Assembly (NCBI RefSeq): GCF_003952425.1
Contig: NZ_CP034449.1
Span: forward strand, 3,224,001 to 3,288,000
Direction: 5' to 3'
Length of the DNA stretch: 64,000 nucleotides
Source: Mesorhizobium sp. M2A.F.Ca.ET.046.03.2.1
Lineage (GTDB): Bacteria > Pseudomonadota > Alphaproteobacteria > Rhizobiales > Rhizobiaceae
Below, one piece after another: positions 9,485-17,821 of this stretch. The notes below the pieces were generated by a model. It made no database searches, was not told where the DNA came from, and saw only the letters and a list, made by a program, of their open reading frames with translations. A program made the position numbers and the translations under genes. How positions within the stretch are numbered: position 1 is the first letter of the stretch; the number at the start of each line of letters is the position of its first letter.

Positions 9485-11143
9485 GTGTCCAAAGGCTCCG
9501 ATCTGCTTGTTGCCGCCCTCGAGAATGAAGGCGTGGACCGCATCTTCGGCATACCGGGCGAAGAGAACCTCGACGTCGTCGAATCCATTCGCAAATCCTC
9601 GATCGAGCTTATCCTGACCCGCCATGAGCAAGCGGCCGCGTTCATGGCCGCCACCCACGGCCGGCTCACCGGCAGGCCCGGCGTCTGCATCACCACGCTT
9701 GGCCCGGGCGCCTTGAACCTGACCACAGGCGCGGCCTACGCGCTGCTCGGGGCCATGCCGATGGTCATGATCACCGGACAAAAGGGCGTCAGGTCGTCCA
9801 GGCAGGCCCGGTTCCAGATCGTCGACGTCGTCGCGGCGATGAAACCCCTGACCAAGCTTTCGCGTCAGATCGTTTCGCCCAGGATGATCCCGGGCGTGGT
9901 GCGCGAGGCTTTCCGGGTGGCCGGCGAGGAGCGGCCGGGACCGGTGCATCTGGAGCTGCCGGAAGACATCGCCGCCGAGGAATGCGACGCGGTGGCACCG
10001 ATTCCGCCGCACCCGGTCGAGCTGCCGCTGGCGAGCCCGCTTGCGCTCGACCGCGCCGCGCGTATGATCATCGAGGCCGAGCGGCCGCTGGCGATGATGG
10101 GCGCCGCCGCCTCGCGGCCGCGCTCGACCTCGGACCTCGCCCAGTTCGTCCTGCGGACCGGCATTCCCTATTTCACCACCCAGATGGGCAAGGGCACGGT
10201 GCCGGGTGGGACCGAGCTCTATATGGGCACAGCCGCCCTGTCCGAGCGCGACTATGTGCATGAGGCGATCGAGCGGGCGGATCTCATCATCACGATCGGC
10301 CACGACACGGTCGAGAAGCCACCCTTCATCATGGGCGCCGACGGTCCCAAGGTCATTCATGTCGGCTACCAGCCGGCCACTGTCGAGCAGGTCTATTTCC
10401 CGCAAACCGAGGTGATCGGCGATATCGGCGCGTCGCTCAGGCTGCTGGCCGACCGCCTGGAAGGCAACATTCCCAACGCACAGGCACTGCTGCCGCTGCG
10501 CGAGGGGATATTGAACCGCATCGCGGCGCGCGACAGCGAGGACCGCTTCACGCCGCAGCGCCTGGTGCACGACGTGCGCGCGGTGATGCCGGCCGACGGC
10601 ATCCTGGCGCTCGACAACGGCATGTACAAGATCTGGTTCGCGCGCAACTACCGCACGCGCGTCGCCAACACGCTGCTGCTCGACAATGCGTTGGCCACGA
10701 TGGGTGCCGGCCTGCCGTCGGCGATGATGGCGGCGATGCTTTTTCCAGAACGCCGCGTCATGGCGATTTGCGGCGATGGTGGCTTCATGATGAACAGCCA
10801 GGAGCTGGAAACCGCCGTCAGGCTGAAGCTCAACCTCGTGGTCCTGATCATTGAGGACCATGCCTACGGCATGATCCGCTGGAAGCAGGCGGTCGACGAC
10901 TTTCCCGATTTCGGCATGACCTTCGCGAATCCCGATTTCGTCCGCTATGCCGAAGCCTATGGCGCCAAGGGCACCAGGGTAGGCGCCATTGCCGAGCTGA
11001 GACCGGCCCTTGAGCAGGCCTTCGCCGCGGGCGGCGTCAATCTCGTCGTCGTTCCGATCGACTATTCGGAGAATGAGCGGGTCCTGGTCGAAGAGCTGCG
11101 CCATCGGCTGCCCTGGCCGGCCAGTCCCATGTCGGATGATTAG
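9485..11143 (+). CDS. Acetolactate synthase-like ThDP enzyme (large-subunit type)
   Basis: 552 residues from GTG 9485, chosen because AGGAGA sits 6 bp upstream at 9473-9478. The three domains of ThDP-dependent carboligases/decarboxylases are visible: the N-terminal PYR domain with the catalytic Glu in RHEQAAAFMA (about residue 46), a central domain, and a C-terminal PP domain with GDGGFMMNSQELETA. The second metal-ligand position reads EDHAYGM instead of the usual N-D-N type. No small regulatory subunit (ilvH) is adjacent, so a biosynthetic ilvB role is not supported. It could be a catabolic acetolactate synthase or another 2-oxoacid carboligase. The gene ends before a bidirectional terminator. 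Confidence 0.8.
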   Translation: MSKGSDLLVAALENEGVDRIFGIPGEENLDVVESIRKSSIELILTRHEQAAAFMAATHGRLTGRPGVCITTLGPGALNLTTGAAYALLGAMPMVMITGQKGVRSSRQARFQIVDVVAAMKPLTKLSRQIVSPRMIPGVVREAFRVAGEERPGPVHLELPEDIAAEECDAVAPIPPHPVELPLASPLALDRAARMIIEAERPLAMMGAAASRPRSTSDLAQFVLRTGIPYFTTQMGKGTVPGGTELYMGTAALSERDYVHEAIERADLIITIGHDTVEKPPFIMGADGPKVIHVGYQPATVEQVYFPQTEVIGDIGASLRLLADRLEGNIPNAQALLPLREGILNRIAARDSEDRFTPQRLVHDVRAVMPADGILALDNGMYKIWFARNYRTRVANTLLLDNALATMGAGLPSAMMAAMLFPERRVMAICGDGGFMMNSQELETAVRLKLNLVVLIIEDHAYGMIRWKQAVDDFPDFGMTFANPDFVRYAEAYGAKGTRVGAIAELRPALEQAFAAGGVNLVVVPIDYSENERVLVEELRHRLPWPASPMSDD

Positions 11144-11151
11144 ACTGGAAT

Positions 11152-11193
11152 GACGATCGCGATGGGCGTTTCGGCCAATCTCCAAGGCATGCC
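11152..11193. repeat. Terminal remnant resembling the flank of family B elements
   Basis: The stretch AATGACGATCGCGATGGG to CCAATCTCCAAGGC closely matches the sequence immediately right of the family B copy at 15540-15721 (15716-15757). The palindromic body of the element is absent here. Probably a decayed or solo end of a family B element. Confidence 0.4.
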
Positions 11194-11284
11194 ACCTGCC
11201 AATGCAAACGGAGCCGACCGGCCAAGATCTCTGCGGAGTGCTACTTGAGCATTTTCCGAAGCTGGAGACAGCGACATAAACAAG

Positions 11285-11314
11285 CGGCCCGCCTTTCGGC
11301 GGGCCGTTCGTTTT
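11285..11314. terminator. Bidirectional rho-independent terminator
   Basis: A perfect 9-bp stem CGGCCCGCC / GGCGGGCCG with loop TTTC, followed by TTCGTTTT on the plus strand and CTTGTTTATG on the minus strand. It lies between the convergent ThDP enzyme gene and the Pro/Ala-rich protein gene and can serve both. Confidence 0.85.
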
Positions 11315-11329
11315 CAAGCTGCAGCCTGA

Positions 11330-11626
11330 TTACTGAGCTGGTGCCGGCGCTGGCGCTGGCGCAGGGGCCGGGGCGGGTGCAGGAGCCGGGGCTGGCGCGG
11401 GTGCCGGCTCTGGAGCCGGAGCAGGCGTCGCAGGCGCGGGGGCCGGCGTGCTGGCGGCCGGCGGCTCAGCCGGGGCCGGGGCTTGCTCGCCGCCGCTTCT
11501 GCCAAAGACATAATACGCAACAATGGCCAGGATAATGACAACAAGGGCGATCAGCCACCCGCTGCCGCCGCCACCGGACCTGGGAGGCGGGCTCGAAGGG
11601 GTGAAGGGGTCGTTAGGGTTCGCCAT
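11330..11626 (-). CDS. Small membrane protein with Pro-Ala repeat tail
   Basis: 98 residues from ATG at 11626, preceded by AAGGAGG at optimal distance; the longer ORF start at 11689 lacks this. Order: a Pro/Ser/Gly-rich head (NDPFTPSSPPPRSGGGGS), one transmembrane helix WLIALVVIILAIVAYYVFG (about residues 26-44), then a tail of about 45 residues that is almost entirely alternating Pro and Ala, ending PAPAQ. Topology suggests a periplasmic PA-rich rod, as in TonB-type linkers, but no terminal domain follows. The underlying DNA is a degenerate GGCGCTGGC-type repeat and may vary in length between strains. Function unknown. Confidence 0.75.
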   Translation of the reverse strand: MANPNDPFTPSSPPPRSGGGGSGWLIALVVIILAIVAYYVFGRSGGEQAPAPAEPPAASTPAPAPATPAPAPEPAPAPAPAPAPAPAPAPAPAPAPAQ

Positions 11627-11759
11627 GAAACGTGTCCTCCTTGGATGAAAGTCATCAAAATAACAGCCATCAACGCGTTGATCCCGCATCGGGTTTCACG
11701 CAAACGGACGGAAAGCGCTGAAAAACCGGCGTTTTCAGGTCCGCCAGCCGCCAGACGAC

Positions 11760-12824
11760 TCAGTTGACGGCGGTAACACTATACCCTGCCTTGCGAAAAT
11801 CCTCGACCAGTCCTTCCGGGCCGGGCAGATGCATGGCGCCGACGGCCATGAAGACGTTGCCCTTGGCCAGAATCGGCATCGCATTCGCGGCCATCACCTT
11901 GTTGCGGCTGGTGATCATGGTCTGCTCGAAGGCGGCATAGCCGGCCTGGTCATCGGCGGTCTCGGGCAGCACCGCCTTGAACAGCGGCCAGAACATGCCG
12001 ACCTCGCCGCGCTGGTAGAGCACGATCATCGTTTCGTTGACGTCGTTCACCTTGTCGCCGAGCTTCATCGTCTCGACCAGGCTCTTCATGTGGAATTCCA
12101 GCGGCAGCGAAGCCATCGCGCGCAGCTGGCCAACGGCGGTCTCGAGCCCTTCGACGTCCTTGCCCGAGGCCTTGGCGTCCGAAGCTAGCTTGACGTCCAG
12201 CACGGGTTCGCCGGCGGACTGGCGCGCCACCTCGCAGGCCGGCAGCGCCATCATCGCCGACAGGATCCACGGCTTCATCTTGGCGACCGTCGCCGGCGGG
12301 ATGCCGCGGGCGTCGAGCCCCTTGTTCAGCGCCGCCGCATCGTCCGGCGACAGCAGCGACGACAAGGTGGTGTTGTCGGTGAACATCATCAGGCCGGGTT
12401 CGCTGGCCATTGCGGCCATCATCTTGGCCCTGTCCATGGCATCGGTGGTTTCGATGATGACGGTGCCGGCGCCGTCATAGGCTTTCTGCGCGGCGGCCGG
12501 CAACGTGGTGACGCGCGTGTCGGTCATGTGCATGGTGCCGAACAGATAGGACGGTTTCTCGCCCGGCTTCTCCAGCTTCCACAACAGGCCCTTGCCGTTC
12601 GGAACGGCTGCCGCTTCGGTCTCGACCTTCTTGAAGGCGGCTGGATCGCTCTTCTCCAGCGCGGTCAAGAGATCGGTGCCGGCGCAATTCGGCGCCTCTG
12701 CATGCGCCCGGCTTGCGAGCAGCAGAACGAAGATGAAAGACAGGAAAAACAGCAGGTTGAGCGCCGCAAGCAGCTTCAACGAGACAAGGGCCGCGCGGTC
12801 GGCAATGGCGATGACGCGTTTCAT
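11760..12824 (-). CDS. TraB/GumN family protein
   Basis: 354 residues from ATG 12824 (MKRVIAIADRAALVS); the ORF extends upstream only through a family B repeat. An N-terminal hydrophobic segment LKLLAALNLLFFLSFIFVLLLASRAHA (cut here only for description) serves as signal anchor or signal peptide ending in AHA. The mature part carries both GxxH signatures of the TraB/PrgY/GumN family: FGTMHMTD (about residue 93) and VGAMHLPGPEGL near the C terminus, plus an acidic IIETTDAMD segment. The family is thought to be metal-dependent hydrolases, with a protease role proposed. The protein is probably periplasmic. It is transcribed away from xerC's 3' side. Confidence 0.8.
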   Translation of the reverse strand: MKRVIAIADRAALVSLKLLAALNLLFFLSFIFVLLLASRAHAEAPNCAGTDLLTALEKSDPAAFKKVETEAAAVPNGKGLLWKLEKPGEKPSYLFGTMHMTDTRVTTLPAAAQKAYDGAGTVIIETTDAMDRAKMMAAMASEPGLMMFTDNTTLSSLLSPDDAAALNKGLDARGIPPATVAKMKPWILSAMMALPACEVARQSAGEPVLDVKLASDAKASGKDVEGLETAVGQLRAMASLPLEFHMKSLVETMKLGDKVNDVNETMIVLYQRGEVGMFWPLFKAVLPETADDQAGYAAFEQTMITSRNKVMAANAMPILAKGNVFMAVGAMHLPGPEGLVEDFRKAGYSVTAVN

Positions 12825-12938
12825 GGGAAGGGTCTTAGCGCTGAAAAGCGGCAAAACGGTTAATCGGCGCGGTGAAATTGTTCGAGGTGCGTTGTCGGAT
12901 GGAATGCCCTTGGTGGTTAGCGGAAACGTCCATCGGGT

Positions 12939-13115
12939 CGTCATCCACGGGCGGAGCAAGGAGCGAAGCGACGCGCGCAGACCCGAGGATCCATTCCGTG
13001 ACCTCAACGCGTTGCGACGGTGCAGAATTCTGCTCCGCTGAGCCCCAGTTTCGACGTCACGGCATGGATCCTCGGGTCTGCGCTCCGCTTCGCGTCGCTC
13101 CGCCCGTGGATGACG
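12939..13115. repeat. Family B palindromic element (copy B1)
   Basis: About 177 bp. Left arm CGTCATCCACGGG...GACCCGAGGATCC and right arm GGATCCTCGGGTC...CCCGTGGATGACG are each internally self-complementary. Between them is the perfect palindrome GCAGAATTCTGC at 13022-13033. It fills most of the 303-bp gap between the TraB/GumN gene and xerC. Confidence 0.9.
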
Positions 13116-13127
13116 AAGTCAGGGGGC

Positions 13128-14066
13128 TCAGGCGCGGGGATGCGCCTTCTCGTAGATGTCGAGCAGCCTCGCGGTGTCGACGCCGGTGTAGATCTGGGTC
13201 GTCGACAGGCTGGCGTGGCCGAGCAGCTCCTGGATCGTGCGCAGGTCGCCGCCGCGGCCGAGCAGGTGAGTGGCGAAGGAGTGGCGCAGGGCATGCGGCG
13301 TCGCGGTGTCGGGCAGGTTCAGCGCCGAGCGCAGCTTCGCCATCTCGCGCTGGATGATGGCCGGGTTGAGCGGGCCGCCGCGGGCGCCGCGGAACAAAAG
13401 GCCGTCGGGACCGATGTGGAAGGGGCAGAGCCGGCGGTATTCCGCCACCGCATCGCGGGCCACCGGCAGCACCGGCACCAGCCGCGTCTTGCCGCCCTTG
13501 CCGGTGACGCGCAGCACGGTGTCGGCTTCCGTCGCCAGATCGGCGCCGGTCAACCCCAGCGCTTCCGAAATGCGCAGGCCGGAGCCATAGAGCAGCGTCA
13601 GCACGGCGGCATTGCGGGCGGCGATCCAGGGTTCTTCCGCGAGCTGGCCTTCCATCGACACGACCTTTCTGGCGTCGCTTGCCGCCAGCGGCTTGGGCAG
13701 CGATTTCGGCTGGCGCGGCGCGCGCAGAGCGATGGCACCCGCAGCGTTGACGAGGCCGCGTTTTTCGAGAAAGCGCAGCAGGGAGCGGATGCCGGCAAGG
13801 CCGCGCCCCAGCGTGCGGGCGCCGGCGCCGTCATTGCGGCGCTTGGCGAGGAAGCCGCGCAGATCGGCGGGACGCAGGTCGGCGATGTCGGAAATGCCGG
13901 GCGGGCCGCCGCGATGTCCGGTCAGGAAATGCAGGAACTGGCGCGTGTCGCGTTCATAGGCCTCGACCGTCTCCGGCGACAGCCGGCGCTCATGCGCCAG
14001 TGTCTTCAGCCAGGTCTCGCGCGCCGCCTGGAGATCGGGTTTTGCCGGGATGAGGAATTCCTGCAT
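13128..14066 (-). CDS. xerC: Tyrosine recombinase XerC
   Basis: Site-specific recombinase that with XerD resolves chromosome dimers at dif near the division septum. 312 residues. An N-terminal SAM-like DNA-binding domain (about 10-105) is followed by the catalytic domain with all expected residues: Arg165 (GSGLRISE), Lys190 (TGKGGK), His258 and Arg261 (PHALRHS), His284 (LLGHASLS) and the nucleophile Tyr293 (TQIYTG). These are offset by a constant 17-18 residues from the E. coli XerC positions. The gene is divergent from rimM. It is chromosomal and complete, without integrase or phage context. Confidence 0.93.
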   Translation of the reverse strand: MQEFLIPAKPDLQAARETWLKTLAHERRLSPETVEAYERDTRQFLHFLTGHRGGPPGISDIADLRPADLRGFLAKRRNDGAGARTLGRGLAGIRSLLRFLEKRGLVNAAGAIALRAPRQPKSLPKPLAASDARKVVSMEGQLAEEPWIAARNAAVLTLLYGSGLRISEALGLTGADLATEADTVLRVTGKGGKTRLVPVLPVARDAVAEYRRLCPFHIGPDGLLFRGARGGPLNPAIIQREMAKLRSALNLPDTATPHALRHSFATHLLGRGGDLRTIQELLGHASLSTTQIYTGVDTARLLDIYEKAHPRA

Positions 14067-14163
14067 GGCGCCATTGTCGGGTGTCGAGGTTAGGAAGCGG
14101 TGAAGAGGCCGTCATTGAAATGATGGCGTCAGGGGGCTAGAGCAAGGCAAAGGAAGTGCCGCC

Positions 14164-14763
14164 ATGTCGAAGCTCGAAAACCCCGTACAGATGGCCGTCA
14201 TCGGTGCCGCGCACGGCATCAAGGGCGAACTCAGGGTGAAAACCTTCACCGGCGACCCGCTGGCGCTGGCCGATTACGGCCCGCTCTTCGCCAAGGACGG
14301 TCGTGCCTTCCAGATCACCGACATCAGGCCTGCCGGGACCGTAGTGGTGGTGCGCTTCAAGGGCGTCAACGACCGCAACGCCGCCGAGGCATTGGCCGGT
14401 ATAGAGCTTTTCGTCGACCGTTCGGTGCTGCCCGACGACGGCGAGGAGGACGAGTTCTATCACGCCGATCTTGTCGGGCTCGATGTCAGGGACGATACCG
14501 GCGTCATCGGCAAGGTCGTCGCCGTGCATAATTTCGGCGGCGGCGACATCCTCGATGTCACCCTTGCCGGCCGCAAGGGCGTGCTGATCCCGTTCACGCA
14601 GGCCGCGGTGCCGCATGTCTCGATCGCCGACGGTTTCGTCGAGGTCGATCCGCTGGCCGCTGGCCTTGTCGAAGATGAGGACGACAGTGAAGCGCCTGGC
14701 CGGTCCGGCTTCGACCCGAAGGGCCGGCCGCGCGGACCGAAGGATGCCGGAGGCAACCGTTGA
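14164..14763 (+). CDS. rimM: Ribosome maturation factor RimM
   Basis: Assists maturation of the 30S subunit head. 199 residues. The N-terminal barrel ([23 protein letters not shown], residues 8-30) is the classic RimM start, and the PRC-type C-terminal domain ([12 protein letters not shown], about 98-110, through [14 protein letters not shown]) is complete. A C-terminal tail rich in acidic then basic residues is somewhat longer than in E. coli. AAGGAAG precedes the ATG. rpsP, usually adjacent, is not beside it here. The stop overlaps the trmD start (TTGA at 14760-14763), indicating coupling. Confidence 0.95.
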   Translation: MSKLENPVQMAVIGAAHGIKGELRVKTFTGDPLALADYGPLFAKDGRAFQITDIRPAGTVVVVRFKGVNDRNAAEALAGIELFVDRSVLPDDGEEDEFYHADLVGLDVRDDTGVIGKVVAVHNFGGGDILDVTLAGRKGVLIPFTQAAVPHVSIADGFVEVDPLAAGLVEDEDDSEAPGRSGFDPKGRPRGPKDAGGNR

Positions 14764-15455
14764 GCTTTGCCGCTTCGGTGCTCACGCTCTATCCGGAGAT
14801 GTTTCCCGGCGCGCTCGGCCTGTCGCTCGCGGGACGGGCGCTGGAAGCCGGCACATGGTCGCTGGAGGCGGTCCAGATCCGCGATTTCGCCACCGACAGG
14901 CACCGCACGGTCGACGATACGCCGGCCGGCGGCGGCGCCGGCATGGTGATGCGCGCCGACGTGCTGGCGAAGGCGATCGACCACGCCTCGCCGCTGGGCG
15001 ATGAGCGTCCAAGGCTGCTGATGAGCCCGCGCGGAATACCGCTGACCCAGGCACGCGTGCGCGAGCTTGCCGCCGGACCGGGCGCTGTGATCCTGTGCGG
15101 CCGCTTCGAAGGCGTCGACCAGCGCCTGATCGAAGCGCGGGGTTTGGAGGAGATTTCGATCGGCGATTTCATCCTGTCCGGCGGCGAGCCGGCCGCCCTG
15201 GTGCTGCTCGACGCCGTGGTGCGGCTGCTGCCCGGCGTCATGGGCAATGCCGTCTCGGGCGAGGAAGAGAGCTTGGAGAACGGCCTGCTCGAGCATCCGC
15301 ACTATACGCGGCCGCAGGAGTTCGAGGGCCGGCCGATCCCGGACGTGCTGATTTCGGGCAACCACAGGAAGATCGCCGAATGGCGGCGCGCGGAGGCGGT
15401 GAAGCTAACGCGGGAGCGGCGGCCTGACCTCCTGGCGGACGATCCACCCCGCTAA
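14760..15455 (+). CDS. trmD: tRNA (guanine-N1-)-methyltransferase TrmD
   Basis: Methylates G37 of tRNAs to prevent frameshifting, using SAM bound in a deep trefoil knot. 231 residues from a TTG start at 14760 that overlaps the rimM stop; GGAGG lies about 10 bp upstream. Signatures: [15 protein letters not shown] at the N terminus, [16 protein letters not shown] (about 46-61), RLLMSPRG, the knot segment [11 protein letters not shown] (about 113-123) and [16 protein letters not shown] (about 137-152). The stop TAA lies at the first bases of a partial family A repeat. Confidence 0.95.
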   Translation: MSFAASVLTLYPEMFPGALGLSLAGRALEAGTWSLEAVQIRDFATDRHRTVDDTPAGGGAGMVMRADVLAKAIDHASPLGDERPRLLMSPRGIPLTQARVRELAAGPGAVILCGRFEGVDQRLIEARGLEEISIGDFILSGGEPAALVLLDAVVRLLPGVMGNAVSGEEESLENGLLEHPHYTRPQEFEGRPIPDVLISGNHRKIAEWRRAEAVKLTRERRPDLLADDPPR

Positions 15456-15487
15456 AGCGGTTCACCGTTTCACGGAACCGGCGAACC
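15453..15487. repeat. Half of a family A element (copy A5)
   Basis: TAAAGCGGTTCACCGTTTCA and the following GGAACCGGCGAACC match only the second hairpin of the full family A element. The GCAATTCC/GGAATTGC hairpin is missing. The trmD stop codon is inside it. Confidence 0.6.
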
Positions 15488-15539
15488 ATTTCCGTGGCGT
15501 CAGCACAAACACTGGAGATTGGCTGAAGCCTCCCAACTT

Positions 15540-15721
15540 CGTCATCCCCGGGCGGAGCAGCCGCGAAGCGGCGTCGCGGAGACCCGAGGATCCATTCCGT
15601 GACCTGAGCCGTGGAACGCGGCGGAGCAGAATTCTGCATCGTGAGCAGCGCTTCGACGTCACGGAATGGATCCTCGGGTCTGCGCGCGTCGCTTCGCTCC
15701 TTGCTCCGCCCGTGGATGACG
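15540..15721. repeat. Family B palindromic element (copy B2)
   Basis: CGTCATCCCCGGG...GACCCGAGGATCC, central GCAGAATTCTGC at 15626-15637, then GGATCCTCGGGTC...CCCGTGGATGACG. Its left arm uses a variant stem (GCCGCGAAGCGGC) unlike its right arm. It sits between the convergent trmD and TSUP genes. The similarity to other copies extends about 25-35 bp beyond each end. Confidence 0.9.
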
Positions 15722-15749
15722 ATCGCAACGGGCGTTTCCAGCCGATCTC

Positions 15750-15812
15750 CAAGGCTTGCGCCGAAACCGGTACCCACTTTTCGCTTACGCGGTCCCGCGG
15801 TTCGGGATCATA
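15750..15812. repeat. Degenerate family G palindrome
   Basis: CGCCGAAACCGGTACCCACTT and the following GCGGTTCGGGATCATA resemble the GCATGATCC...GGATCATGC palindromes common in Rhizobiales intergenic DNA, but the arms no longer match well. It fills the rest of the gap before the TSUP stop codon. Confidence 0.4.
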
Positions 15813-15816
15813 GTTC

Positions 15817-16569
15817 TCAGCTTTTGGTAAAGTAATAGAAAGCCAGGAGCAGGCCGACCCCTACGACGAAGCCGCGCACCAGGCCTTGCGGCACGCGCTT
15901 GGCGATCCACACGCCGGCATAGCCGCCGAGCGCCACGCCCGGGATCATGACGATCGCCTGCGGCCAGGCGACGACGCCCCCGGAAACGAAGACCAGGATG
16001 GCGACAACCGCGATCACGATGGACAGCATGTTCTTCAGCGCGTTGAGCCGGTGGTAGTCGCCGGCTTGCGTCAGGCCGAGCGTGGCGAGCATCATCACCC
16101 CCATGCCGGCGCCGAAGAAGCCGCCATAGACCGCGGTCGCGAATTGCGCGATCGAACCGGCGAACGAGCCGACCGAGGCCTGATGCTCCGGGCCGGCCGC
16201 CGGCTTCAGCCACGGCCCGGCGGCGAACAGCGCGGTCGCGGCGATGAGCAGCCAGGGCACAAGGGCGCGGAAGGACGGGTTGGAGAGCGCGAGCAGGATC
16301 AGCGAGCCGGCCAGCGCGCCGAGCGCCGAGATCAGGCAAAGCAGCAGCGCGCCGCGCCAGAAGTAGCGGATATCGGTCCAATAGGCGAGCGTCGAGGTGA
16401 TGTAGCCCGGCAGCTGCGTCACCGATGAGGTGGCGTTGGCGACGATCGGCGGCAGGCCCACCAGCGTCATGGCGCCGAAGGTGAGGAAAGTGCCGCCGCC
16501 GGCGACCGCATTGGCGGCGCCGGAGGCAAAGCCCGCGAGGAAGAGCAGGACGGCATCGGAGAACGTCAT
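15817..16569 (-). CDS. TSUP family permease (TauE/SafE-like)
   Basis: 250 residues with about seven to eight predicted transmembrane helices, beginning VLLFLAGFASGAANAVAGGGTFLTFG. That is the family's first repeat signature with its GGG turn; the second repeat starts at about 130 (FAGSIAQFATAVYGGFFGAGMGVMMLA). TSUP proteins export sulfite, sulfoacetate or related organosulfur anions across the inner membrane; the substrate here is not determined. The ATG at 16569 is the first in the frame that begins at the membrane segment. The gene is convergent with trmD and breaks the trmD-rplS neighbourhood common in Rhizobiales. Confidence 0.85.
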   Translation of the reverse strand: MTFSDAVLLFLAGFASGAANAVAGGGTFLTFGAMTLVGLPPIVANATSSVTQLPGYITSTLAYWTDIRYFWRGALLLCLISALGALAGSLILLALSNPSFRALVPWLLIAATALFAAGPWLKPAAGPEHQASVGSFAGSIAQFATAVYGGFFGAGMGVMMLATLGLTQAGDYHRLNALKNMLSIVIAVVAILVFVSGGVVAWPQAIVMIPGVALGGYAGVWIAKRVPQGLVRGFVVGVGLLLAFYYFTKS

Positions 16570-16936
16570 GGAGGGAAGGTCCGGGAATACACATTCCCGG
16601 CTTAGAAAGCTTGGCGTGCTCGCGCAACCCGGGACGAGGCAATAAGATGGTGCCAGCAGCGCAAAAAATATGCCTCAAAGTCCTTTTTTGATGCATATCG
16701 TCGTCCCAGAACCGCGCACACTTCTGGGCGACATGCATTTGGACGTGACAAAGCGCCGAAATAGCTGTATGTCGCCGCCCGAACCGGAAGAACGATCTTC
16801 TGGACCCGTCAACAAATGGCGGTGTAGCCGTCCCTGCCCGATGTTCCGACAAAGGGCATAGCCGAGCGGTCGTTGGAACTGCAAGGCGAGTTGAGGACGC
16901 TCTGACTGTCGGAAGAACAAGAAGTGGATATTTGAG
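16570..16936. other. Structured gene-free region upstream of rplS
   Basis: No convincing coding sequence lies here. It contains a strong stem-loop at 16691-16738: ATGCAT, GTCG and CCCAGAA on the left pair with TTCTGGG, CGAC and ATGCAT on the right, 17 bp with two small bulges and a 10-nt loop. A second hairpin lies at 16784-16803 (CCGGAAGA / TCTTCTGG, loop ACGA) and a weaker one at about 16835-16859. Neither strong hairpin is followed by a U-tract, so they are not simple terminators. The rplS promoter should be here; it could also hold a leader RNA or small RNA. Confidence 0.5.
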
Positions 16937-17458
16937 ATGGATCTCATCCGTCAGCTCGAGGCCGAACAGGCCGCCAAAATCGAAGCCAAGCGCAAGCTGC
17001 CCGAATTCCAGCCGGGCGACACCGTGCGCGTCCAGGTGCGCGTCACCGAAGGCAGCCGCACCCGCGTCCAGGCCTATGAGGGCGTCGTCATCGCCCGCTC
17101 CGGCTCGGGCTTCCAGGAGAATTTCACCGTCCGCAAGATTTCCTACGGCGAAGGCGTCGAGCGCGTTTTCCCGGTCTACTCGCCGATGGTCGAGGGCGTC
17201 GAGATCGTGCGCCGCGGCAAGGTGCGCCGCGCCAAGCTCTATTACCTGCGCGACCGTCGCGGCAAGTCGGCCCGCATTTCGGAAAACACCGGCGTGCGCG
17301 CCCGCAAGCTGAACGACGAAGAGCGTGATGCGCTGAACGCCGAGCGCGCCCGCATCGAGGCCGAGAAGGTCGCCGCCGCCCAGGCGCTGGCCGCCGAGAC
17401 GGCCGCCAAGGAAGCCGCCGAGAAGAAGGCCGCCGCCGAGGCTGCTTCAGCCGAATAA
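16937..17458 (+). CDS. rplS: 50S ribosomal protein L19
   Basis: Protein at the 30S-50S interface. 173 residues: the conserved L19 core ([31 protein letters not shown], residues 21-51; [35 protein letters not shown], cited in pieces) occupies the first 120 or so residues. It is followed by an Ala/Glu/Lys-rich helical tail of about 50 residues that E. coli L19 lacks but alphaproteobacterial L19 often has. It is followed at once by a rho-independent terminator. It lies downstream of rimM-trmD, as usual, but separated by the TSUP gene and 1.4 kb. Confidence 0.96.
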   Translation: MDLIRQLEAEQAAKIEAKRKLPEFQPGDTVRVQVRVTEGSRTRVQAYEGVVIARSGSGFQENFTVRKISYGEGVERVFPVYSPMVEGVEIVRRGKVRRAKLYYLRDRRGKSARISENTGVRARKLNDEERDALNAERARIEAEKVAAAQALAAETAAKEAAEKKAAAEAASAE

Positions 17459-17480
17459 GGCTTTGCGAAACAGGTTCTGG

Positions 17481-17505
17481 AAAGGCGGCTTCGGCCGCCT
17501 TTTTC
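17481..17505 (+). terminator. rplS rho-independent terminator
   Basis: AAAGGCGGC, loop TTCG, GCCGCCTTT, then TTTCG. A 9-bp stem with a stable UUCG tetraloop, 22 bp after the rplS stop. Confidence 0.92.
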
Positions 17506-17584
17506 GTTTGGCGGAAAGCCCAAACCTACCGGCTCCCCGATCAGTTCCTATATGCCTTGGTGGTGGGCTGAAAAGCGTGAGCTT

Positions 17585-17762
17585 CGTCATCCACGGGCGG
17601 AGCAAGGAGCGAAGCGACGCGGCGCAGACCCGAGGATCCATTCCGTGACATCGAGGCTCCGCAACGGTGCAGAATTCTGCCCCGCTGCACTCCGTGGCTG
17701 AGGTAACGGAATGGATCCTCGGGTCTTCGCTCCGTTTCGCGTCGCTCCGCCCGTGGATGACG
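17585..17762. repeat. Family B palindromic element (copy B3)
   Basis: Same architecture as the copy at 12939: two self-complementary arms and the central palindrome GCAGAATTCTGC at 17669-17680. It lies between the rplS terminator and the ohr promoter. Confidence 0.9.
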
Positions 17763-17821
17763 AAGCTGAGGGCCTGCCACCGATTCATCCGAACATCGAA
17801 GACGGGCACACATCGTGGCCC

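Noticed and set aside
9451..9726. Antisense ORF at the start of the ThDP enzyme gene
   Set aside because: It mirrors the sense coding frame and has no start signals.
12825..13007. N-terminal extension of the TraB/GumN protein into a family B repeat
   Set aside because: The added residues are encoded by the repeat (RNGSSGLRASLRSLLRP appears in frames across all family B copies), and the true signal-peptide start is at 12824.
12939..13115. CRISPR-like repeats
   Set aside because: The repeated units are dispersed singly through the window with inverted symmetry. There is no array with regular spacers and no cas genes.
13128..14066. Integrase of a mobile element
   Set aside because: All features and lengths fit chromosomal XerC; no attachment site, tRNA or phage genes are nearby.
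16670..16861. Possible 63-residue ORF upstream of rplS
   Set aside because: No ribosome site, composition unlike neighbouring genes, and it lies across strong hairpins; better explained as structured non-coding sequence.
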